Source: Lachnospiraceae bacterium
GTDB taxonomy: Bacteria > Bacillota_A > Clostridia > Lachnospirales > Lachnospiraceae
Assembly (NCBI GenBank): GCA_017652545.1
Contig: JAGCAV010000011.1
Location: forward strand, 1 to 7,281
Reading direction: 5' to 3'
DNA length: 7,281 nucleotides
The position numbers and the translations under genes were made by a program. The notes under the pieces were generated by a model. That model was not told the DNA's origin, did no database searches, and saw only the letters and a program-made list of their open reading frames with translations. Positions within the stretch are counted from its first letter, which is position 1; the number at the start of each line of letters is the position of its first letter. This document shows positions 1 through 6,129 of this stretch, piece after piece.

Positions 1-191
1 ACAGCCGCGGTCGCCTGTGTGGAGATCCGCCCCACAAAGAAGGTATCCGCCGAATTGTAAATACCGGTCACCAGCATACTGATGATAGTCGGTACCGCCA
101 GTGTGGAGATCAGCTGCGGGATCGGCGTCTGTGTCAGGTATGCAAACCGTTCATCCAGGCTCTGCTTCTGTCTTTTCCGTAAGATACTCAT
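1..191 (-). CDS. MATE-family efflux transporter, N-terminal fragment (runs off the left edge)
   Basis: Only the first 63 codons are in the window; the 3' part lies beyond position 1. The fragment begins MSILRKRQKQ, a basic and polar cytoplasmic N-terminus. A hydrophobic stretch follows at about residues 28-45 (PTIISMLVTGIYN), then SADTFFVGRIS at 47-57. The pattern AVPTIISML...YN.ADTFFVG is characteristic of the first transmembrane helix of MATE (multi-antimicrobial extrusion) proteins, which export drugs or metabolites across the cytoplasmic membrane using Na+ or H+. Substrate cannot be inferred. The ATG at 191-189 is the only sensible start because an in-frame TAA lies immediately before it. 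The ribosome binding site is weak (GAAGAG/AGAAAG). It begins 17 nt after the trmL stop, so it is probably the last visible gene of the reductase-GNAT-trmL transcript. The family call is confident from this segment; the rest of the protein is unseen. Confidence 0.85.
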   Translation of the reverse strand, partial: MSILRKRQKQSLDERFAYLTQTPIPQLISTLAVPTIISMLVTGIYNSADTFFVGRISTQATAA

Positions 192-208
192 TTATCTTTC
201 TCTTCGCC

Positions 209-703
209 TCACCACCGGTGTCTGTGCAGTTCTCCCTGCAGTTTCATTCCCTCGAATCCGTGCTGGCGGAGCGCTTCATAGAGCAAAACAGCCACCGAAT
301 TGCTCAGATTCAGTGAGCGCGATTCTCCGATCATGGGGATGCGGACACACCGCTTTGGGTACTGCATCAGGATCTCTTCGGGAATGCCTGCGCTTTCTTT
401 TCCGAATACCAGATACGCGTCTGCCTCATAACTGACATCCGTGTACAGCTGTCTTGCTTTCGTTGTCGCAAAGTACAAAGGCACTTCCGGATTGCGTTCC
501 ATGAAGTCATCAAAGTTCAGATACCGGGTCACATCCAGCTGATGCCAGTAGTCCATGCCGGCACGCTTCAGGCTTTTTTCCGTGAGCAGGAAGCCCAGCG
601 GCTCGATCAGGTGGAGCCTGCTCCCGGTGACCATGCAGGTCCGTCCGATGTTTCCTGTATTCTGAGGAATCTCCGGTTCCAGAAGAACAATATTCATTGC
701 CAC
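209..703 (-). CDS. trmL: tRNA (cytidine/uridine-34 2'-O)-methyltransferase, TrmL family (SPOUT)
   Basis: This 164-residue protein has the normal length for TrmL, an SPOUT-class enzyme that uses S-adenosylmethionine to methylate the 2'-OH of wobble nucleotide 34 in certain leucine tRNAs. Motif 1 is EIPQNTGNIGRTC at 11-23. Motif 2 is the FGKESAGIP loop at 100-108. Motif 3 is IPMIGESRSLNLSNSVAV at 122-139, which together with motif 2 forms the trefoil-knot cofactor site. The start chosen is GTG at 703, because GGAGG at 717-713 lies 9 nt upstream. An in-frame ATG at 697 would give the more familiar beginning MNIVL, but at 15 nt from that site. The GTG lies one nucleotide after the stop of the GNAT gene, so translation is probably coupled. 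Family identity is secure; the exact tRNA target is inferred from the family. Confidence 0.93.
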   Translation of the reverse strand: MAMNIVLLEPEIPQNTGNIGRTCMVTGSRLHLIEPLGFLLTEKSLKRAGMDYWHQLDVTRYLNFDDFMERNPEVPLYFATTKARQLYTDVSYEADAYLVFGKESAGIPEEILMQYPKRCVRIPMIGESRSLNLSNSVAVLLYEALRQHGFEGMKLQGELHRHRW

Positions 704-704
704 G

Positions 705-1241
705 TTATTCGGCCTCCAGTCGTCTTACCATCACATGCCGCAGATAGCCGTTCTCATAGACCCGGTCGGAAGTATGGGCGATCTCATACCCGGTATGCAG
801 GGCGCTCTTTAAGCTGGCCGCATTGTCCGGGTGGATCGTGCACATAAGGAACCTGGTTCCCGCTTTACGTTCCCGTGCCTCTGCCTCGAGAAACAGACGC
901 TTCTGTATGCCTCTTCCGCGAAAAGCCGGCGCAACAACGCAGGTGTCGGTATGAATGGTGTTGCTGCCGTCGGCGCCGTCCACATAGCGGGTGTAGACAT
1001 CGTCCTCACCCGGGCGGATCATCACAAGCAGGCCTGCCGTCTCTCCTTCCTCTTCGAGGAGCAGGACATAGCCTTTGCCCTGAATCGTCTCCCGGATCTC
1101 CTCCTCACTGTCAGGAATGAACCATTCCCTGCAGGGGGAGCTCTCCCCCGCTTCCCTGATCATCCGGCAGATCCCGGGGATATCCTCCTCAGTGGCCAGC
1201 CTGATGTGATCCGTCTTCGGGCAGCTGTTTACCTCATCCAT
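705..1241 (-). CDS. GNAT-family N-acetyltransferase
   Basis: A 178-residue protein of the GCN5-related acetyltransferase fold, which transfers acetyl from acetyl-CoA to an amine on an unknown substrate. The beta1-alpha1 opening IRLATEEDIPGICRMIREA lies at 13-31. Motif A, binding the CoA pyrophosphate, is CVVAPAFRGRGIQKRLFLEAE at about 101-121, with the R-G-R-G loop. Motif B is IHPDNAASLKSALHTGYE at 136-153, with the usual Asn and the closing Gly-Tyr. The ATG at 1241 has an AAGGA only 2 nt upstream and a GGAG farther away, so initiation may be modest; the next Met, residue 27, would remove the first strand and is unlikely. The gene starts 48 nt after the reductase stop with no terminator between. 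The substrate cannot be read from sequence. Confidence 0.9.
   Translation of the reverse strand: MDEVNSCPKTDHIRLATEEDIPGICRMIREAGESSPCREWFIPDSEEEIRETIQGKGYVLLLEEEGETAGLLVMIRPGEDDVYTRYVDGADGSNTIHTDTCVVAPAFRGRGIQKRLFLEAEARERKAGTRFLMCTIHPDNAASLKSALHTGYEIAHTSDRVYENGYLRHVMVRRLEAE
713..717 (-). promoter_or_regulatory. Ribosome binding site of trmL inside the GNAT gene
   Basis: On the minus strand GGAGG lies within the last codons of the GNAT gene, 9 nt before GTG 703 and 15 nt before ATG 697. Its position decides in favour of the GTG start and implies that the two genes are read in a coupled manner. Confidence 0.65.
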
Positions 1242-1289
1242 TGTCCTTCATCTCTCCATTCTGTTCTATATTGTCCCCGGACAGCCATG

Positions 1290-2501
1290 TTATGATGCGC
1301 TTTCCGTGTCTTTCTTCCGGTGTCCCAGCATGATAAACCGGCGTCCCACCTCAATGGCGATCCGATAATGCGGCGGCAGCAGCGCCCTGCGCGCGTTCTT
1401 CAACTCTTTCCTGATCTCAATATGCTGCGGACAATGCTTTTCACACTTGCCGCACTCCACGCACTGCGTCGGCAGGACCGGGTCTTTTCGAAGCCCTGCC
1501 ACCTGGAAATACTCATGCCTTCCGACCGCCTTGCTTTCCATATACATTTCATTGTAACAGCGGAAAGCCGTCGGGATATCCACGCCCTTCGGACAGGGCA
1601 TGCAGTAGGCGCATCCGGTACAGCCGACCTTCAGCTTTTCTCCGATCAGTTCCTTCACCTTTTCGATGAGTTTCCTTTCCCGCTGTGTCAGACAGCCCGG
1701 CGTACTCTCCGAGGCTGCAGCACAGTTTTCCTCGACCATACTGACGGAATTCATCCCTGACAGGACCACGGTCACCTCAGGCTGGTCCCAGAGCCAGCGG
1801 AAAGCAAGCTGTGCGGCAGTTCTGCCTTCGCCGTATCTGTCGATCATCGTCCTGGCTTTCTCCGGAAGGAGGTTCACCAGTTTTCCGCCACGCAGCGGCT
1901 CCATGATGATAACCGGTATCCCCTTCTCGGCCGCAGCCTGCAGGCCTTTTCTTCCGGCCTGGGAGTATTCATCCATGTAGTTATACTGGATCTGGCAGAA
2001 ATCCCAGTCGTAAGCATTCAGGATCTTCAGGAACATTTCCGTGTTCCCGTGGAACGAAAAGCCGATGTTCCGGATCCTTCCTTTTTCCTTCTGCTCCCTG
2101 ATCCACTCTTCCATCCCCAGGTCTCTGAGCTTATACCACGATTCCACTTCCGTAAGCATATGCATCAGATAATAATCTATGTGGTCGGTGCGAAGCCTCG
2201 TAAGCTCCTCATCGAAATACCTGTCGATCGCCGACCTGTTCCGGATCAGGTACTGCGGAAGCTTGGTTGCGATATTGATCCGGTCCCTGACATTGTTTCT
2301 CTCAAGAATCTCACCCAGTGCCGCCTCACTTCCCGGATAAATATAGGCCGTGTCAAAATAGTTGACACCCAGATCGATCGCACGGAGGATCTCCTCTTCC
2401 GTTTTTTCAAGATCGATCCCGGCCCCTTTCCTTGTAAAGCGCATACATCCGTAACCGAGTATGGAGAGAGACTCCCCTTTCCTGTCTGATCTGTAATTCA
2501 T
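1290..2501 (-). CDS. Aldo/keto reductase with C-terminal 2x[4Fe-4S] ferredoxin domain
   Basis: A 403-residue cytoplasmic oxidoreductase. The N-terminal (beta/alpha)8 aldo/keto reductase domain spans about 1-270. It shows the expected catalytic tetrad: Asp50 and Tyr55 in FDTAYIYPGSE, Lys80 in IATKLP, and His114 in YYLMHML. NGFSFHG-like and EPLRGGKL stretches (about 146-152, 201-208) match the cofactor-binding barrel. The C-terminal part has two cysteine sets, C294-x2-C297-x2-C300-x2-C303-P and C347-x2-C350-x2-C353-x3-C357-P, each able to hold a [4Fe-4S] cluster. This fused architecture is common in anaerobic Firmicutes, and its electron partner and substrate are unknown. The start is ATG 2501, with GGGAGG at 2513-2508 six nt upstream; a TTG at 2507 abuts that site and is unlikely. 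It has its own promoter and is the first gene of the GNAT-trmL-MATE run. Confidence 0.95.
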   Translation of the reverse strand: MNYRSDRKGESLSILGYGCMRFTRKGAGIDLEKTEEEILRAIDLGVNYFDTAYIYPGSEAALGEILERNNVRDRINIATKLPQYLIRNRSAIDRYFDEELTRLRTDHIDYYLMHMLTEVESWYKLRDLGMEEWIREQKEKGRIRNIGFSFHGNTEMFLKILNAYDWDFCQIQYNYMDEYSQAGRKGLQAAAEKGIPVIIMEPLRGGKLVNLLPEKARTMIDRYGEGRTAAQLAFRWLWDQPEVTVVLSGMNSVSMVEENCAAASESTPGCLTQRERKLIEKVKELIGEKLKVGCTGCAYCMPCPKGVDIPTAFRCYNEMYMESKAVGRHEYFQVAGLRKDPVLPTQCVECGKCEKHCPQHIEIRKELKNARRALLPPHYRIAIEVGRRFIMLGHRKKDTESAS

Positions 2502-2545
2502 GATCAACCTCCCATCTTCATTAAGGATCAGCCGGTATTGGGGTT

Positions 2546-2574
2546 ATTCTACCACACCGTCCGGTTCCCATCAA
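2546..2574 (-). promoter_or_regulatory. Extended -10 sigma-A promoter of the reductase operon
   Basis: On the minus strand the -35 is TTGATG (2574-2569), the spacer is 17 nt, and the -10 is TAGAAT (2551-2546), preceded by TGG to give an extended -10. Transcription should begin near 2539, giving a leader of about 38 nt before ATG 2501. The agreement with the housekeeping consensus is good. Direct repeats overlap it (see separate entry). Confidence 0.8.
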
Positions 2575-2586
2575 TCTCTGTCCGGT
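2559..2586. repeat. Direct repeat GTCCGGT x2 flanking the -35 box
   Basis: GTCCGGT occurs on the plus strand at 2559-2565 and 2580-2586, exactly 21 bp apart, which is two helical turns. One copy lies in the -35/-10 spacer and the other just upstream of the -35. This places both copies on the same face of the DNA and suggests a regulator binding site. With only 7 bp per copy, chance is possible. Confidence 0.4.
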
Positions 2587-2651
2587 GCCACCCGAAAAGC
2601 CCTCGCGAAGCGTTTATCATACAGGGAATTCAGAAAAAATTCCTATAAGAC

Positions 2652-2689
2652 AAAAAGACCCTGTTCCCGGACGATCCGGGAACAGGGTC
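2652..2689 (-). terminator. Strong intrinsic terminator after khpA
   Basis: Read on the minus strand, a perfect 15-bp stem (arms 2689-2675 and 2671-2657, starting GACCCTGTTCCCGGA) with a 3-nt loop is followed by TTTTTGTCTT from 2656 downward. It lies 27 nt after the khpA stop. The plus-strand side lacks a T-run, so it acts in one direction. It separates rpsP-khpA from the reductase promoter about 80 bp further on. Confidence 0.95.
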
Positions 2690-2715
2690 CTGCTCATTTG
2701 TGCTGCTGGTCTTAC

Positions 2716-2952
2716 TTACAGAATATCGACAATGACTTTTCTGTCTTCTCCGGATGCCGCGGCCTTGACCACGCTCCGGATGGCCTGAGCGATCCGCCCC
2801 TGCTTGCCGATAACCTTGCCCATATCGGAGGGAGCCACTTTGAGCTCCACGATGATGGCTCTTCTGGTTTCTCTCTCGGTGACCTGAACCTCTTCGGGGT
2901 ACTCAACAAGCGATTTAGCGATCACCTCAACCAAATCTTTCATAGCTTTCAT
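2716..2952 (-). CDS. khpA: KhpA, KH-domain RNA-binding protein (YlqC family)
   Basis: A 78-residue, single-domain KH protein, the normal size for KhpA. It opens MKAMKDLVEVIAKSLVEYPEEV, as family members do, and carries the RNA-gripping GxxG loop as IGKQG at 48-52, followed by the helix RIAQAIRSVVKAAA. KhpA pairs with KhpB/Jag in other Firmicutes to bind RNAs linked to cell elongation and division; that role here is inferred. The start chosen is ATG 2952, with GAGG (2961-2958) 5 nt upstream. A GTG at 2958 overlaps the ribosome binding site, and ATG 2943 is rather far from it. It begins 12 nt after the rpsP stop, is co-transcribed with it, and is closed by the terminator at 2689-2652. Confidence 0.95.
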   Translation of the reverse strand: MKAMKDLVEVIAKSLVEYPEEVQVTERETRRAIIVELKVAPSDMGKVIGKQGRIAQAIRSVVKAAASGEDRKVIVDIL

Positions 2953-2964
2953 AAGCACCTCTTT

Positions 2965-3210
2965 TTATTTTTCGATACCTGCCAGCTTAAGAAGCTTTTC
3001 GACCGTTTCAGTCGGTTTGGCTCCGTTTGCAAGCCACTTCTTCGCGAGCTCTTCGTCAATCTTGAACTCGCTGGGGTCTGTATTGGGATTGTATGTTCCG
3101 ATCTCTTCGATGAAGCGTCCGTCTCTGGGAGATCTTGCGTCCGCAACAACAACACGGTAATAAGGTGCCTTCTTCTGTCCCATTCTTCTGAGTCTGATCT
3201 TAACTGCCAT
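2965..3210 (-). CDS. rpsP: 30S ribosomal protein S16
   Basis: An 81-residue protein with the standard S16 beginning [20 protein letters not shown] and the conserved [19 protein letters not shown] segment at 24-42. It binds 16S rRNA and helps assemble the 30S body. The ATG at 3210 is fixed by homology and by AGGAGG at 3224-3219, 8 nt upstream; an in-frame ATG at 3285 would add 25 residues drawn from the leader hairpins and is rejected. Unlike the usual position straight after ffh, it lies downstream of trmD and has its own promoter and leader. High expression is expected from the strong promoter and ribosome binding site. Confidence 0.97.
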   Translation of the reverse strand: MAVKIRLRRMGQKKAPYYRVVVADARSPRDGRFIEEIGTYNPNTDPSEFKIDEELAKKWLANGAKPTETVEKLLKLAGIEK

Positions 3211-3253
3211 TTTTCTTTCCTCCTGTAATTCTTGTTTTCCGAATAAATCAATC

Positions 3254-3322
3254 CAGCCTTTCCGCCTTCGGCGGGCTGAATGCAAGATCTGTACAGCGGT
3301 CCCTGCGAAGGGCCTTTGTACA
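3254..3322 (-). promoter_or_regulatory. Structured 5' leader of rpsP with two hairpins
   Basis: The predicted rpsP leader runs from about 3325 to 3211. Hairpin 1 (3322-3290) has an outer TGTACA/TGTACA stem, an internal loop, and an inner GGCCCT-TCGC-AGGG(A)CC stem. Hairpin 2 (3278-3254) pairs CAGCC with GGCTG and CGCC with GGCG around a GAA loop, with a one-sided GAAA bulge. Neither is followed by a T-run, so they are not terminators. A role in ribosomal-protein feedback or RNA stability is inference. Confidence 0.55.
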
Positions 3323-3333
3323 TGCCGAGGAGT

Positions 3334-3362
3334 AGTTTACATAAACGGCAGCGGTCTGTCAA
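3334..3362 (-). promoter_or_regulatory. Near-consensus sigma-A promoter of rpsP-khpA
   Basis: On the minus strand, TTGACA (3362-3357), a 17-nt spacer and TAAACT (3339-3334) make a strong housekeeping promoter. The -35 begins about 20 bp after the trmD stop. Initiation is expected near 3326-3323. It gives rpsP-khpA expression independent of the ftsY-trmD transcript. Confidence 0.88.
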
Positions 3363-3377
3363 GTGTTTTTTCTTGAC
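3358..3377. repeat. Inverted repeat overlapping the rpsP -35
   Basis: GTCAAG (3358-3363) and CTTGAC (3372-3377) form a 6-bp perfect inverted repeat around an 8-nt T-rich centre (A-rich on the minus strand). One arm contains most of the -35 TTGACA. In the minus-strand RNA no T-run follows, so it is a poor trmD terminator. It may be an operator or chance. Confidence 0.35.
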
Positions 3378-3382
3378 GAATC

Positions 3383-4147
3383 TTATTCCGGCCTGTCATC
3401 CTCATTCCTCAGTGTTTCCAGAAATGCCTTTTCCTTTTTGCTGAGTTCGGCGTGATCAAGCAGTTCCGGCCTTCTTTCAAATGTCCGTCTGATCGATTCC
3501 AGCCTTCTCCAGGCATCCACATTGGCATGATGTCCTGAAAGCAGAATGGGCGGCACTTCCCTGTCATGCCAGACGGCCGGTCTCGTATACTGCGGATACT
3601 CAAGGAGAGAATTCATGAAACTCTCATCTTCTCCGGAATGTTCATTGCTCAGAACACCGGGCACCATCCTTGAGATCGCATCCATCACGACCGCTGCCGG
3701 CAGTTCCCCTCCCGTCAGCACATAATCCCCGATGGAAATCTCATCCGTTACGATCTCCTCCAGCACACGTTCATCGATCCCCTCATAATGCCCGCACAGG
3801 AAGCACAGTTCTTCCTCCTGCGCCAGCTCAATGGCGGTCTGCTGATTAAACGTCCTGCCCTGCGGTGTCAGGTAGATCGTACGCAGCGGGGATGTTTTTC
3901 CGGTCCGGGCTCTTTGTTCCGCCACGAACCGCCATGACTCATACACAGGTTCAGGCTGGATCACCATGCCTGCTCCTCCGCCAAAGGGATAGTCATCCAC
4001 ACGGCTCTTGCGCTCGGGCGGAGCGAAGTCTCTCATATTGATGCATTCCAGTGTGATGAGCCCTTTTGCCATGGCCCGCCCCGTGATGCTGCTGCCGAGC
4101 ATGGTTTCCACAAGTTCCGGAAAAAGAGTCAGTACATCATATTTCAT
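3383..4147 (-). CDS. trmD: tRNA (guanine-37-N1)-methyltransferase
   Basis: A 254-residue SPOUT methyltransferase that uses S-adenosylmethionine to form m1G37 next to the anticodon, preventing +1 frameshifting; normally essential. It opens MKYDVLTLFPELVETMLGSS. Family signatures follow: DDYPFGGGAGMVIQPEPV at 51-68, IYLTPQGRTFNQ at 91-102, CGHYEGIDERV at 118-128, the knot segment SIGDYVLTGGELP at 138-150, and the hinge/active region with DESF at 174-177 and LLEYPQYTRP at 181-190. The C-terminal domain (about 190-250) grips tRNA. ATG 4147 has GGAG 7 nt upstream. It begins 27 nt after the rimM stop. I see no clear terminator after it before the rpsP promoter, so some read-through into rpsP is likely. 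Confidence 0.97.
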   Translation of the reverse strand: MKYDVLTLFPELVETMLGSSITGRAMAKGLITLECINMRDFAPPERKSRVDDYPFGGGAGMVIQPEPVYESWRFVAEQRARTGKTSPLRTIYLTPQGRTFNQQTAIELAQEEELCFLCGHYEGIDERVLEEIVTDEISIGDYVLTGGELPAAVVMDAISRMVPGVLSNEHSGEDESFMNSLLEYPQYTRPAVWHDREVPPILLSGHHANVDAWRRLESIRRTFERRPELLDHAELSKKEKAFLETLRNEDDRPE

Positions 4148-4174
4148 CTTGTCGCTCCATTGTGACTTTCATTT

Positions 4175-4699
4175 CTACAGGTCCAAAAGTCCGGGGAGCA
4201 GATGTACCCTGACGAGCCCCTCTTCCAGGTCAACATCAAGGATGCAGTCCCTGATAACAGGAATCAGGATCTCCCGCGATCCGTCACTGACCACATAGAC
4301 ATCATTGGCCCCGGTCTGCAGGACATCCCGAAGTTCACCCAGCTCATCTTTGCTGTCGTCATCGATCACACGAAGGCCGATGAGGTCACGGATGTAGTAT
4401 TCGCCTTCCTCAAGGGGGATCGCGTGTTCGCGGTCGACGTACAGTTCCTTCCTGACCAGTCTCTCCACATCCTCAATACGGTCAAGCCCTGAGAAATGCA
4501 GGATCACGAACTGTTTGAAAAAGGAGGCTTTTTCGGCCTCCACCGGAACATAGGTGTTCCCATCCAGAATATAGGCTTCCTTCAGCGTTTTGAACCGGGC
4601 GGGTTCATCCGTTGTCGGAAAGACCTTCACATCTCCCTTTAATCCGTGGGTGGATGTGATCACCCCGATCCGGAAATAGTCGTTTTCTTTTGTATTCAT
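4175..4699 (-). CDS. rimM: 16S rRNA processing protein RimM
   Basis: A 174-residue 30S-maturation factor that binds S19 and the 16S 3' domain. The N-terminal beta-barrel holds FRIGVITSTHGLKGDVKVFP at 9-28, with the family G-x2-G-[DE]-V-K-V signature. The C-terminal PRC-barrel contains EYYIRDLIGLRV at 100-111, LQTGANDVYVV at 127-137, LIPVIRDCILDVDLEEG at 145-161 and the terminal LLPGLLDL. ATG 4699 has CAGGA 5 nt upstream. It begins 18 nt after the ffh stop and is followed closely by trmD, its near-universal partner. Unusually, rpsP and khpA are not between ffh and this gene. Confidence 0.96.
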   Translation of the reverse strand: MNTKENDYFRIGVITSTHGLKGDVKVFPTTDEPARFKTLKEAYILDGNTYVPVEAEKASFFKQFVILHFSGLDRIEDVERLVRKELYVDREHAIPLEEGEYYIRDLIGLRVIDDDSKDELGELRDVLQTGANDVYVVSDGSREILIPVIRDCILDVDLEEGLVRVHLLPGLLDL

Positions 4700-4717
4700 A
4701 TCAATCCTGCCATCCGG

Positions 4718-6088
4718 TCAGAACGGAAGCTTCATGCCGCCAAGACCGCCCAGGCCGCCAAGGCCCCGGCGTCCTTTGCCTCCCATCATTCCTCCGACCT
4801 GTTTCATCATCTTGCGGGCCTGTTCAAACTGCTTTACCAGTTTGTTGACTTCAGATATATCCACACAGGCTCCCCGTGCAATGCGCTGTTTCCTGGACAG
4901 ATTCAGAATGTCCGGATTCTTCCGCTCCTGAGGCGTCATGGACAGGATGATCGCCTCCGTCCTGGCCATCTGCTTCTCATCAACGGAATCCTCCAGCATC
5001 TTCATCTGACTGCCGCCCATGCCGGGCAGCATCGAGAGCAGACTGGAGATCCCGCCCATCTTCTTCATCTGGTTCATGCTGTCCAGATAGTCGTCGAAAC
5101 CAAAGCTGGCCTTCCGGAGTTTTCCCTCCATCTCCCTGGCCTTCTCCTCATCGATGGTCTCCTGCGCTTTCTCGATCAGGGAAAGCACATCGCCCATTCC
5201 GAGGATTCTCGAAGCCATCCGGTCGGGATAGAACGGTTCCAGGTCATCCAGCTTCTCACCCATTCCGGCATACATGATCGGCTTCCCGCAGGTGGCGCGA
5301 ATGGAAAGTGCCGCACCGCCCCTGGTATCTCCGTCCAGCTTGGTAATGATAACGCCGTCGATGCCGATCCGGTTCTCAAACTGTTCCGCGACATTCACGG
5401 CATCCTGACCGGTCATGGCATCCACGACCAGCAGCTTGATATCCACATGCACCCGCTCCCGGATCTCCTCCAGCTCAGCCATCATGTCCTCATCCACATG
5501 GAGCCGGCCTGCGGTATCGATGATCACACAGTTGAAACTGTTTTTTCTTGCGTATTCCATTGCACCGGCAGCAATGTCCACCGGTTTTTCATCGGCGCCG
5601 AGAGAGAATACTTCAACGCCCTGTTTTTCTCCGACCACCTGCAGCTGTTTGATGGCGGCAGGTCTGTAGACATCGCAGGCAACCAGGAGCGGTCTTCTGC
5701 CCTGCTTTTTGATCCGCCCGGCAAGCTTAGCCGCAGTGGTCGTCTTGCCGGCGCCCTGCAGGCCCATCATCATGATCACGGTCATTTCACCGCCCGGCTT
5801 TAACGGGAGGTCCACAGCGGTACCGCCCATCAGCTCCACCAGTTCATCATTGACCAGTTTGATGACCATCTGGGCAGGGTTCAGCCCGTTCAGCACATCC
5901 GTGCCGACAGCTTTCTCCTGAACGGATTTTGTAAACTGCCGGACGACCTTGAAGCCTACGTCCGCTTCCAGAAGCGCCAGTTTCACTTCCTTCAGGGCAG
6001 CTTTCACATCCTCCTCAGAAAGACGTCCCTTCCCTTTCAGGTTTTTGAACACATTTTGCAGTTTATCTGTCAGATTTTCAAAAGCCAA
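4718..6088 (-). CDS. ffh: Signal recognition particle protein Ffh (SRP54)
   Basis: The 456-residue SRP GTPase binds signal sequences and SRP RNA and docks with FtsY at the membrane. The N domain spans about 1-95. G-domain motifs are GLQGAGKTT (109-117), DVYRPAA (139-145), DTAGR (191-195) and TKLDGDTRGGA (249-259). The methionine-rich M domain runs from about 325, with SMNQMKKMGGISSLLSMLPGM at 337-357 and the RNA-binding helix SRKQRIARGACVDISEVNKL at 398-417. The RNA helix has Cys408 where a Gly is usual. The tail holds three LGG repeats ending MKLPF. The start is TTG 6088, which gives the standard MAFENLTDKL beginning, with AAGGAG 7 nt upstream. It follows ylxM by 72 nt containing a possible attenuator. 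Confidence 0.97.
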   Translation of the reverse strand: MAFENLTDKLQNVFKNLKGKGRLSEEDVKAALKEVKLALLEADVGFKVVRQFTKSVQEKAVGTDVLNGLNPAQMVIKLVNDELVELMGGTAVDLPLKPGGEMTVIMMMGLQGAGKTTTAAKLAGRIKKQGRRPLLVACDVYRPAAIKQLQVVGEKQGVEVFSLGADEKPVDIAAGAMEYARKNSFNCVIIDTAGRLHVDEDMMAELEEIRERVHVDIKLLVVDAMTGQDAVNVAEQFENRIGIDGVIITKLDGDTRGGAALSIRATCGKPIMYAGMGEKLDDLEPFYPDRMASRILGMGDVLSLIEKAQETIDEEKAREMEGKLRKASFGFDDYLDSMNQMKKMGGISSLLSMLPGMGGSQMKMLEDSVDEKQMARTEAIILSMTPQERKNPDILNLSRKQRIARGACVDISEVNKLVKQFEQARKMMKQVGGMMGGKGRRGLGGLGGLGGMKLPF

Positions 6089-6095
6089 TGCTTTG

Positions 6096-6101
6096 CTCCT
6101 T
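6096..6101 (-). promoter_or_regulatory. Ribosome binding site fixing the TTG start of ffh
   Basis: AAGGAG on the minus strand lies 7 nt before TTG 6088. No ATG or GTG is found nearby in frame, so the rare TTG initiation codon is supported both by this spacing and by the conserved N-terminus. Confidence 0.85.
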
Positions 6102-6129
6102 TGTTATCGTTTCTTAAATAAATATCCTG

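Noticed and set aside
1268..1289. TGTCC/GGACA palindrome between the reductase and GNAT genes as a terminator
   Set aside because: The usable stem is about 4-5 bp with almost no loop and no T-run follows on the minus strand.
2625..2643. Small inverted repeat GGAATT-N7-AATTCC downstream of the khpA terminator
   Set aside because: The stem is only 6 bp and AT-rich, it lies just beyond a strong terminator, and nothing around it suggests function.
2500..3228. Plus-strand open frame of 242 codons across the reductase promoter, terminator, khpA and rpsP
   Set aside because: It crosses a perfect terminator and is antisense to two conserved genes; the translation has no coherent domain.
3211..3285. 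N-terminal extension of S16 starting at ATG 3285
   Set aside because: The extra 25 residues are encoded by the leader hairpin and the ribosome binding site itself; S16 proteins start at MAVKI, preceded here by AGGAGG at proper spacing.
4736..4768. Short GC-rich tandem repeat at the 3' end of ffh
   Set aside because: It encodes the LGG repeats of the flexible Gly-rich Ffh tail, which is common in the family; no separate element is needed to explain it.
4646..5803. Long plus-strand open frame (385 codons) opposite ffh and rimM
   Set aside because: It is antisense to the well-supported ffh frame, has no recognisable domain, is rich in His, Leu and Arg as expected of a shadow frame, and has no convincing ribosome binding site.
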